From positions 1 to 7,120 of the forward strand of contig DAIESZ010000247.1 of assembly GCA_027346035.1 (NCBI GenBank): a DNA stretch of 7,120 bases, written 5' to 3'. Shown here one piece after another: positions 1 through 5,750 of this stretch. Position 1 is the stretch's first letter. Every line of letters begins with the position of its first letter. This DNA is from Propionibacteriaceae bacterium (GTDB taxonomy: Bacteria > Actinomycetota > Actinomycetes > Propionibacteriales > Propionibacteriaceae). The translations under genes and the position numbers were made by a program. The notes beneath the pieces are model-generated. The model was not told the DNA's origin. It was given only the letters and a program-made list of their open reading frames with translations, and made no database searches.

Positions 1-883
1 CGGGTGATCCGGCGAACAGCACGGTGGCCATCGGCAGGCCGGTGGCCAGGCTCTTCTTGGTGCCGCAGAACTGGATCGCGATCCGGTCGGCGCGGTTGAA
101 CCCGAGACGTCCGGCCACCGTCCAGGTGAACCACAGCATGAACGCGAGCATGGCCAGCACCACCAGCAGCACGATGGCCAGCGAGACGAGGTCGATGCTC
201 GACCAGATGTGCTCCCGCATGCCGGCGGAGAAGGCCGAGTAGACGACGAGCACGATCGAGCCCTGATCGACGTACTTGAGCGGCCTGCGGTGTTCGACGA
301 CGAACCGGGCGGTGAGCGGGCGCGACAGCTGGCCCAGGATGAACGGCACCAGCAACTGCAGCACGATGTCACCGATCGCGCTTGCCTGGATGTGCAGACC
401 CCCGGCAGTCGGGAGCAGCAGCAGCACGAGCATGGGCGTGATGAACACGCCGATGAGGTTCGAGAAGGACGCCGAGACGATGGCGCCCGCGACGTTCCCG
501 CGGGCGATCGAGGTGAAGTTCACCGAACTCTGCACCGTCGACGGGACGAGCGTCACATAGAGCAGCCCGGCGTACAGGTCCGGGCTGATCACGTGGCTGA
601 GCAGGGGATGCAGGGCCACGCCGATGATCGGGAAGACGAGGAACGTGAACGACAGGATCAGCCCGTGCAGCCGCCAGTGTCGGGCGCCCTCGATCGCTTC
701 ACGCGGTTCCAGGCGAGCGCCGTAGAGGAAGAACAGCAGCCCGATGACGATCTTCGTGAGCCAGGAGAACACCTCCACGCCGCTGCCGCGGGCCGGGAGG
801 AGCGAGGCGATGACTGCCGAGGTGATGATCGCGAGCAGGAACCGGTCGATGCGGATCCGCTGCAGCCAACGGGGAGAGTTCAC
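1..883 (-). CDS. SLC10A7/YfeH-like (SBF-like, bile acid:sodium symporter superfamily) transporter, 3' end outside window
   Basis: This is an integral membrane protein; 294 residues are visible and the C-terminus lies beyond base 1. Hydrophobic segments fall at about residues 14-30, 41-55, 73-92, 102-116, 131-158, 169-185, 207-221, 230-256 and 283 onward, each long enough to span the membrane. Family-like motifs are FFLYGARLEP (51-60), PSTVQSSVNF (114-123) with SNLIGVFITP (141-150), and GTKKSLATG (274-282) near the last helices. Together these fit the SBF-like branch (YfeH of bacteria, SLC10A7 of animals) better than classical bile-acid carriers. Transport of an organic or inorganic solute is the family expectation; the substrate cannot be read here. 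I chose the GTG at 881-883 because a TAAAGT box lies 7 nt upstream; a GTG three codons earlier is possible. It is divergent from the methyltransferase gene, with 66 bp between them. The family call is firm and the function open. Confidence 0.88.
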   Translation of the reverse strand, partial: MNSPRWLQRIRIDRFLLAIITSAVIASLLPARGSGVEVFSWLTKIVIGLLFFLYGARLEPREAIEGARHWRLHGLILSFTFLVFPIIGVALHPLLSHVISPDLYAGLLYVTLVPSTVQSSVNFTSIARGNVAGAIVSASFSNLIGVFITPMLVLLLLPTAGGLHIQASAIGDIVLQLLVPFILGQLSRPLTARFVVEHRRPLKYVDQGSIVLVVYSAFSAGMREHIWSSIDLVSLAIVLLVVLAMLAFMLWFTWTVAGRLGFNRADRIAIQFCGTKKSLATGLPMATVLFAGSP

Positions 884-896
884 CCGGCGCACTTTA
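884..896 (-). promoter_or_regulatory. Candidate -10 box (TAAAGT) and leaderless start of the transporter gene
   Basis: On the minus strand TAAAGT (891-896) is followed by seven bases and then the GTG start codon at 883. This spacing would place the transcription start on or next to the start codon, giving a leaderless mRNA. No convincing -35 box or Shine-Dalgarno sequence is seen. The support comes mainly from the same geometry recurring at the other gene starts in the window. Confidence 0.5.
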
Positions 897-937
897 TCGC
901 CCGCGTCGGTGACGACGTGTTCGTGGGGTGGCCACGG

Positions 938-949
938 TACGGTCGGGCC
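938..949 (+). promoter_or_regulatory. Candidate -10 box (TACGGT) and leaderless start of the TrmH-family gene
   Basis: TACGGT (938-943) is followed by CGGGCC and then the GTG start codon at 950. The same six-base spacer precedes the lactonase gene start, after TAGGGT. No Shine-Dalgarno sequence is present. The arrangement fits a leaderless transcript that begins at the start codon. A -35 element is not obvious. Confidence 0.55.
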
Positions 950-1768
950 GTGAGCCGCTTCATCGAGGTGACCGAGCCCACCGACCCACGGCTCGCCGAC
1001 TATGTCGCGCTGCGCGACAGCCGGCTGCGCACATCACTCGAGGCGGCCGAAGGGCTGTTCATCGCCGAGGGCGAGAAGATCATCCGGCGCGCGATCGAGG
1101 CCGGGTACCCGCCGCGGTCGCTGATGCTCGCTCCCCGGTGGATTCCCGCGCTGAACGACCTCCTCGCCGGAGTGGAGGTTCCCGTCTACGTCGTGCCCGA
1201 GCCGCTGGCCGAACAGGTGACCGGGTTCCACGTGCACCGTGGCGCGTTGGCGTCGATGGAGCGTCGCGGCTCCCACGCCCCCGATGCGCTGCTCCGAGAC
1301 GACCGGCTGGTGGTCTGCCAGGACATCGTCGACCACGCGAACCTCGGGGCGATCGTCCGCAACGCCGCGGGTCTCGGCTGGGACGGCGTGCTGATCTCCG
1401 CACGCTCGGCCGACCCCTTCTACCGGCGGGCGATCAAGGCCTCGATGGGCACGATCTTCGCGATCCCGTGGGCGCGCATGAACCCCGGCGACGGACCGGG
1501 GCTGTTGCGCGCGGCGGGCTTCGAGGTGGTGGCCGCCATGCTCGGGCCGGACGCGGTCGACCTCGGCGGCTACGCGGCCGAGGTGCGCCGGCGTCCACGC
1601 CGGATCGCCCTGCTGGTGGGCAGCGAGGGCCCCGGACTCACCGGCGACTGGCTCGCCGGGGCCGACGTGCACGTCACCATCCCGATGGCTCGCGGCGTCG
1701 ACTCACTCAACGTCGCCTCTGCCACCGCGATTCTGTGTCAGACGCTCCGCGCGCCCTCATCGTCCTGA
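950..1768 (+). CDS. TrmH/SpoU-family RNA 2'-O-ribose methyltransferase
   Basis: This 272-residue protein is an S-adenosylmethionine-dependent RNA methyltransferase of the SPOUT class (trefoil-knot fold). An N-terminal substrate-binding region spans about residues 18-105, with the typical RNA-binding signature around GLFIAEGEKIIRRAI (35-49). The catalytic domain carries all three motifs: NLGAIVRNA (131-139, with N131 and the likely catalytic R137), LLVGSEGPGL (221-230, E226) and IPMARGVDSLNVASA (244-258, S252 and N254). The family methylates the ribose 2'-OH of tRNA or rRNA; the target nucleotide cannot be assigned. The open frame extends upstream to 209, but that part is antisense to the transporter gene. 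The GTG at 950 is chosen because it starts the recognisable domain and follows a leaderless-type -10 box. The last 31 bp overlap the convergent deformylase gene. Confidence 0.9.
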   Translation: MSRFIEVTEPTDPRLADYVALRDSRLRTSLEAAEGLFIAEGEKIIRRAIEAGYPPRSLMLAPRWIPALNDLLAGVEVPVYVVPEPLAEQVTGFHVHRGALASMERRGSHAPDALLRDDRLVVCQDIVDHANLGAIVRNAAGLGWDGVLISARSADPFYRRAIKASMGTIFAIPWARMNPGDGPGLLRAAGFEVVAAMLGPDAVDLGGYAAEVRRRPRRIALLVGSEGPGLTGDWLAGADVHVTIPMARGVDSLNVASATAILCQTLRAPSSS

Positions 1769-2370
1769 CGGCCCTTCGGGGTCACCGGCCAGTCGGCCGG
1801 GTAGAAGTGGGCCAGTGACTCCTTCTGCTGGTCGAGCAGGCGACGTGACCGGCCCGACAGGCGGTCACCGAAGACGACCCCGTTGAGGTGATCGGTCTCG
1901 TGCTGGAAGCAGCGCGCGAGATAGCCTGTGCCGTGCAGTTCGATCGGGTCGCCGTTGATGTCGAGGCCCCGGCAGATCACCTTGTCGGGGCGGGCGAGCG
2001 GCTGGTAGGCGCCGGGCCAGCTGAGACACCCCTCGTCACTCGTCTCGAGCACGCGGTTCCGCCCGGTGGGCAGTTCGACCTCGGGGTTGCAGACGATCCC
2101 GCGGTGGATCACCTGATCGTCGTCGGGGCAGTCGTAGACGAACACCGCGAGGTCGACGCCCACCTGCGGCGCGGCCAGGCCGACACCGTTCGCCGCCTCC
2201 ATCGTCGCGAACATGTCGCGAACGAGCGTCCGCAACTCGTCGTCGAAGCGCTCGACGGGGCGGGTGACGATGTGCATCACGCCGTCGTCCCAGCGGACGA
2301 TCGGACGCAGCCGCCCCCCGTCGGCCAGACCATGGGAATGGTCGTTGGAGGGCTTGACGTACTGGCTCAT
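1738..2370 (-). CDS. def: Peptide deformylase
   Basis: This cytosolic metalloenzyme removes the formyl group from the initiator methionine of nascent proteins. The 210-residue product carries all three deformylase motifs: GVGLAAPQVG (62-71, with Q69), EGCLS (113-117, metal ligand C115) and HETDH (157-161, metal ligands H157 and H161, catalytic E158). The stretch VFVYDCPDD (76-84) and the acidic spacer resemble actinobacterial deformylases. About 30 residues precede the conserved core (RPIVRW...). The ATG at 2370 is kept because AGGACAGG lies six bases upstream (2377-2384) and makes a fair ribosome binding site. It lies 67 bp downstream of the amidohydrolase gene on the same strand and may be co-transcribed with it. 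The last 10 codons are antisense to the end of the methyltransferase gene. The C-terminal tail after about residue 185 is not conserved. The downstream neighbour is not fmt, unlike in some bacteria. Confidence 0.96.
   Translation of the reverse strand: MSQYVKPSNDHSHGLADGGRLRPIVRWDDGVMHIVTRPVERFDDELRTLVRDMFATMEAANGVGLAAPQVGVDLAVFVYDCPDDDQVIHRGIVCNPEVELPTGRNRVLETSDEGCLSWPGAYQPLARPDKVICRGLDINGDPIELHGTGYLARCFQHETDHLNGVVFGDRLSGRSRRLLDQQKESLAHFYPADWPVTPKGRQDDEGARSV
1771..1800 (+). terminator. Two small GC hairpins just after the methyltransferase stop codon (possible terminator)
   Basis: Directly after the TGA at 1766-1768 are CCC-TTCG-GGG (1772-1781, with a stable UUCG-type tetraloop) and CCGGCC-AGTC-GGCCGG (1785-1800). 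There is no T-tract, so this is not a classical intrinsic terminator. The stretch also lies inside the C-terminal coding region of the convergent def gene, so the pairing may be a by-product of GC-rich codons. It is listed because no other room exists for ending the methyltransferase transcript before def. Confidence 0.25.
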
Positions 2371-2376
2371 CTGTTA

Positions 2377-2384
2377 CCTGTCCT
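2377..2384 (-). promoter_or_regulatory. Ribosome binding site of def
   Basis: On the minus strand AGGACAGG is followed by TAACAG and the ATG at 2370. It supports this start over internal ones and contrasts with the first genes of the divergent pairs, which lack any such sequence. The 67-bp gap (2371-2437) holds no TAnnnT box at leaderless spacing. This fits def being read on a longer transcript that starts upstream of the amidohydrolase. Confidence 0.55.
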
Positions 2385-2437
2385 ATGGTGCCGGGGTCCG
2401 GTGGTGGGTGCGACGGCGTGGGCCGCGCACGACATGG

Positions 2438-3706
2438 TCAGCGGATCGGGAGGCCGACCGTGCGCCCGAGTGTCTCGTACGGGTCGAGAGTGCGGCCGCG
2501 GCCACTGGCCGGGTCGAAATCGTAGACCGCCCGCCCCTCGACGAACACCTGCTCGGCCCGGCTCATGACGTCGAGCGGGTCGCCGCTCCACAGCACGAGA
2601 TCGGCGTCCTTGCCCACCTCGATCGAGCCGACCCTCCCGTCGAGACCCAGGATGCGGGCAGGGTTGATCGTGATCGACTCGAGCGCGGTGACCGGATCGA
2701 GCCCCTCCTTGACCGCGAAGCTCGCCTGGTGCACGAGAAAATTGATGGGCACCACCGGCGCGTCGGTGGTGATCGCGATCACAACGCCGGCCCGGGCCAG
2801 TCGTGCCGGGTTGCTGATCGAGCGGTTCTCCAGCTCCTGCTTCGAGCGTGACGTCAACAGGGGGCCGATGATCACCGGGATGCCCTTGTCGGCGAGCACG
2901 TCCGCGATGAGGTGCGCCTCGGTGCCGTGGTTGACGACCAGCCGGTAGCCGAACTCCTCCGACAGACGCACCGCGGTGGCGATGTCATCGACCCGGTGGC
3001 AGTGCTGGCACCACGGGATGGCGCCGTCGAGCACCAGCCCGAGGGCCTCGTGGGTGAGGTTGCGGTCGGCCCACTTGTTCTCCTGGTCGGCCTGCCTCCG
3101 CCGCCCGCGGTAGTTGACGGCCTCGACGAACGCCTCGCGGATCTGCGACGCCACCGCCTGGCGGGTCTTCGGCGGTCGCTTCTGGTTGTTCCAGTTGTAG
3201 TTCTTCGGGTTCTCCCCGAGGGCCGACTTCATGCTGCACGGCTGCCGGATGACCATCTCGTCGACGATGCGTCCCCAGGTCTTGATCGCCACCGTCTGGC
3301 CGCCGATCGGATTCGCCGAGCCGGGCTTCATGACGATCGAGGTGACGCCGCCCGACAGCGCGTCGCGGAACCCCTCGTCGGTGGGGTGGATCGCGTCGAG
3401 CGCGCGGAACTTGGCACCGTTCGACTCGCCGCCCTCGTTGGTGTCGTCTCCGGCCCACCCGTGCGACTCCTCGTGGATGCCGACATGTCCGTGTGCCTCG
3501 ACGAATCCCGGAAGCAGCCAGCGTCCCCCCGCGTCGACCACGCTGAGGCCGCCGTCGGGATCGCTGTACTGGTCGGCCACGCCGGTGCCCAGGGCGGCGA
3601 CGCGTCCGTTCCGGACGAGGACGTCGCCGTCGAAGGCCGGGCCGACCACGGGGACCACATGGGCGTTGGTGACCAGGAGATCGGGAGTCGGGGAGGAGGT
3701 CGTCAT
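2438..3706 (-). CDS. Amidohydrolase-superfamily protein (imidazolonepropionase-like), substrate unknown
   Basis: This 422-residue protein is a metal-dependent hydrolase with a TIM-barrel core inside a composite beta-sandwich domain. The N-terminal sandwich half (about 8-65) leads to LLPGFVEAHGHVGIHEE (64-80), which supplies the metal-binding HxH (H72, H74). DALSGGVTSIVMKPGSANPI (115-134) is typical of the imidazolonepropionase-like branch. Further candidate ligands are H237 (QHCHRVDD), H260 (VVNHGTEAHL) and D315 (ITTDAPV). The C-terminal return to the sandwich is GRVGSIEVGKDADLVLWSGD (357-376). The family includes enzymes acting on cyclic amides, peptides and unknown substrates; no substrate can be named. 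There is no signal peptide, so it is probably cytosolic. The open frame continues upstream to 3967, but the ATG at 3704-3706 begins the homologous region and sits 7 nt after TAGGGT. It is divergent from the lactonase gene and lies upstream of def on the same strand. Confidence 0.9.
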   Translation of the reverse strand: MTTSSPTPDLLVTNAHVVPVVGPAFDGDVLVRNGRVAALGTGVADQYSDPDGGLSVVDAGGRWLLPGFVEAHGHVGIHEESHGWAGDDTNEGGESNGAKFRALDAIHPTDEGFRDALSGGVTSIVMKPGSANPIGGQTVAIKTWGRIVDEMVIRQPCSMKSALGENPKNYNWNNQKRPPKTRQAVASQIREAFVEAVNYRGRRRQADQENKWADRNLTHEALGLVLDGAIPWCQHCHRVDDIATAVRLSEEFGYRLVVNHGTEAHLIADVLADKGIPVIIGPLLTSRSKQELENRSISNPARLARAGVVIAITTDAPVVPINFLVHQASFAVKEGLDPVTALESITINPARILGLDGRVGSIEVGKDADLVLWSGDPLDVMSRAEQVFVEGRAVYDFDPASGRGRTLDPYETLGRTVGLPIR

Positions 3707-3719
3707 GGCCCAAACCCTA
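3707..3719 (-). promoter_or_regulatory. Candidate -10 box (TAGGGT) and leaderless start of the amidohydrolase gene
   Basis: On the minus strand TAGGGT (3714-3719) is followed by TTGGGCC and then the ATG at 3706. There is no ribosome binding site, and the spacing suits a leaderless transcript. The box mirrors the lactonase promoter at the other end of the same 83-bp divergent gap. Confidence 0.6.
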
Positions 3720-3777
3720 GTACGCGGGCCCGGGTGGGCGCCGGGCGCGTCGTCGTCCCCGGGCACGGTCGGGCTCG

Positions 3778-3789
3778 TAGGGTCGGGCC
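3778..3789 (+). promoter_or_regulatory. Candidate -10 box (TAGGGT) and leaderless start of the lactonase-xerC operon
   Basis: TAGGGT (3778-3783) is followed by CGGGCC and the ATG at 3790. The spacer is identical to that before the methyltransferase gene. No Shine-Dalgarno sequence or clear -35 box is present. It would drive both the lactonase gene and the overlapping xerC gene. Confidence 0.6.
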
Positions 3790-4812
3790 ATGAACGCAGA
3801 TCAGATCCCCGGTGGAGCTGGACCCGGGTCACCCGACGCCCCGCGGATCGTGGTCGGGCGCTACACCGATGCCGACGGGACGACCGGGCTGCACCGGTTC
3901 CGCCTCGAGGGCGCCTCGCTGGTGCCCGAGGCGTCGCTCGACCTCCCCTCTCCCAGCTGGGCCACATGGGTGGACGGGCGGATCGCCGCCGTCAGCGAGC
4001 TGCCCGACAGCCGCCTGACGTTGGTCGGCTCCGAGCCGACAGGACTCCGGGTGCTGTCGTCGATCCCCACCGGCGGTGCCGACGCCTGTCACGTCGCCGT
4101 CAGCCCGGGTGGCGAGCACCTCGCCGTCGCGCACTACACGTCGGGGTCGGTGCTCGTGGTCGCGAACCCCGTCGACGGCAACCTGTCCGACGCCGAGCGT
4201 CACCTCGTCACCTTCGACGGGCGGGGCCCCGACCCGGAGCGCCAGGCGTCGGCCCACGCACACCAGATCACCTGGCTCGATGGCTCCACTCTGCTCGTGA
4301 GCGACCTCGGCAGCGACCTGCTCCGACCGCTGACGCTGAGCGCCTCCGGCGTCCCGGTGGAGGGCGGCCCGATCACCCTGCCGTCGGGTTTCGGTCCTCG
4401 CCATGTGGTGGTGCGCGGTGACGACCTCGCCGTGGTCGGCGAGTTGAGCGGTGAGGTGATCGCGCTGCGTCGTCGCGGTGACACCTGGACGATGAGCGGG
4501 CGGGTGGCGGCCACGGCCACCGGACGCCCCGTGGAGCCGTCGGGACTGATCGCCCACAGTGGCGGGCTCGTCGTGGCCAACCGGCTCACCGACACGCTCG
4601 CCTTCCTGCGGTGGTCGCCCGACGGGTCGCTGAGCCTCGACGCGGAACACCCGTGCGGCGGTGCGATGCCCCGGGACATCGCGTCCGGGCATGGGCTGCT
4701 CTGGATCGCGCTGCAGGGCAGCGGCGAGGTGGTCGCGTTCACGCCCGGGCCCGGTGGCCCGACCGAGGTGCTCCGCCATCGGGTCGAGGGCGCCGCGAGA
4801 GTGCTGCTGTGA
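3790..4812 (+). CDS. Lactonase-family seven-bladed beta-propeller protein (6-phosphogluconolactonase-like)
   Basis: This 340-residue protein is made of repeated short beta-strand blades and resembles the Pgl (YbhE) type of lactonase. Recognisable signatures are CHVAVSPGGEHLAVAHYTSG (100-119), HAHQI (156-160), GFGPRHVV (200-207) and PRDIASGHGLLWIA (294-307), all at the positions expected in this fold. E. coli Pgl hydrolyses 6-phosphogluconolactone in the pentose phosphate pathway, but many relatives have other or unknown lactone substrates, so the reaction is only suggested. No signal peptide is seen, which implies a cytosolic protein. The first 18 residues are rich in Gly, Pro and Asp and precede the first blade. 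The ATG at 3790 is supported by the leaderless-type -10 box. The stop codon overlaps the xerC start by four bases, indicating translational coupling. Confidence 0.85.
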   Translation: MNADQIPGGAGPGSPDAPRIVVGRYTDADGTTGLHRFRLEGASLVPEASLDLPSPSWATWVDGRIAAVSELPDSRLTLVGSEPTGLRVLSSIPTGGADACHVAVSPGGEHLAVAHYTSGSVLVVANPVDGNLSDAERHLVTFDGRGPDPERQASAHAHQITWLDGSTLLVSDLGSDLLRPLTLSASGVPVEGGPITLPSGFGPRHVVVRGDDLAVVGELSGEVIALRRRGDTWTMSGRVAATATGRPVEPSGLIAHSGGLVVANRLTDTLAFLRWSPDGSLSLDAEHPCGGAMPRDIASGHGLLWIALQGSGEVVAFTPGPGGPTEVLRHRVEGAARVLL

Positions 4813-5750
4813 CCACTGGGGACGGTGGCCCGGAGCAGTCGATCAGCGCCCAGAGCCGCGCCGTGATCGATCAGTTCGAACGTCACCTGCGGCTCGAACG
4901 GGGGCATTCGGCGCACACGGTGCGCGCCTACATGTCGGACCTCGGCGACCTGTTCGGACACACCGAGCACCTGGGCCGCGACCTGCAGGACATCACCCTG
5001 CGTGATCTGCGCAGCTGGCTGGCGGCGATGCAGGGGCGGGGGGCCGCGAGCGCCACCCTGCAGCGGAGGTCGGCGGCCGCACGGGTGTTCTTCGCCTGGC
5101 TCGCCGACCAGGGGATGATCGGCAGTGATCCGGCCGCCGAACTGAGGTCGCCACGGGTGAGTCGACGGCTCCCCAGGTCGCTGACGAGCCGGGAGGCGGC
5201 AGAGATGCTCGACGCGGCCATCGCCCGCGCGCAGGAGGCCGAGGGTCCGGCCGCCGACCGTGACGTCGCGATCCTCGAGATGCTCTACGGGTCGGGGCTG
5301 CGCGTGAGCGAGCTGTGCGGGCTCGACCTCGGCGACATCGACCGTAAGGCCCGGGTCGTGCGGGTGCTCGGCAAGGGCGACAAGCAGCGCACCGTGCCGG
5401 TCAGTCCCGCCGCGATCACCGCCGTCGACGGTTGGCTGCGGCGGCGTCCCGACTGGGTGCGGCCCGGTTCGGCTGCCGCCATCTTCATCGGACGCCGCGG
5501 CGGTCGGATCGATCCGCGCGTGGTGCGGCGGGTCGTGCACGAGGCGCTGCAGGCGGTACCGGAGGCGCCCGACCAGGGCCCGCACGGGCTGCGTCACGCG
5601 ATGGCCACCCACCTGCTCGAAGGTGGGGCCGACCTGCGCAGCGTGCAGGAGATGCTCGGGCACGCGTCGCTGGCCACCACCCAGATCTACACGCATGTGA
5701 CGACCGAACGGCTCCGCGCGGCGTTCCGCCAGGCGCATCCGCGGGCCTGA
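4809..5750 (+). CDS. xerC: Site-specific tyrosine recombinase XerC
   Basis: This 313-residue protein cuts and rejoins DNA through a 3'-phosphotyrosine link, and with a partner Xer protein resolves chromosome dimers at dif sites. The N-terminal SAM-like core-binding domain covers about 15-100. The catalytic domain (about 120-305) has the complete active site: R165 (GLRVSE), K189 (GKGDKQ), H259 and R262 (HGLRH), H285 (LGHASLATTQIYTHV) and nucleophile Y294. The GTG at 4809 gives normal Xer length; earlier codons of the same frame lie inside the lactonase gene. The start overlaps the lactonase stop (GTGA). Proximity to an M23-family gene and rpsB matches the xerC neighbourhood of other actinobacteria, which favours XerC over XerD or a phage integrase. 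The last 64 bp overlap the convergent M23-like gene. Confidence 0.92.
   Translation: MTTGDGGPEQSISAQSRAVIDQFERHLRLERGHSAHTVRAYMSDLGDLFGHTEHLGRDLQDITLRDLRSWLAAMQGRGAASATLQRRSAAARVFFAWLADQGMIGSDPAAELRSPRVSRRLPRSLTSREAAEMLDAAIARAQEAEGPAADRDVAILEMLYGSGLRVSELCGLDLGDIDRKARVVRVLGKGDKQRTVPVSPAAITAVDGWLRRRPDWVRPGSAAAIFIGRRGGRIDPRVVRRVVHEALQAVPEAPDQGPHGLRHAMATHLLEGGADLRSVQEMLGHASLATTQIYTHVTTERLRAAFRQAHPRA

Noticed and set aside
209..949. In-frame upstream extension of the methyltransferase reading frame by about 247 codons
   Set aside because: The extension is Arg/Glu/Asp/Gln-rich low-complexity protein and is antisense to the well-conserved transporter gene. The methyltransferase domain starts after the GTG at 950, which has its own -10 box.
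3707..3967. Upstream extension of the amidohydrolase frame on the minus strand
   Set aside because: It is Arg/Pro-rich, crosses the divergent promoter gap and runs antisense to the lactonase start. Homology begins at the ATG at 3706.
4200..5738. Long minus-strand open frame (512 codons) opposite the lactonase and xerC genes
   Set aside because: Its composition is that of a GC-rich antisense shadow, and both plus-strand genes have clear conserved motifs over the same bases.
4809..5750. The tyrosine recombinase as an integrase of a mobile element
   Set aside because: No tRNA, attachment repeats, excisionase or phage genes are visible. Its size, motifs and the neighbouring M23-like and rpsB genes fit housekeeping XerC.
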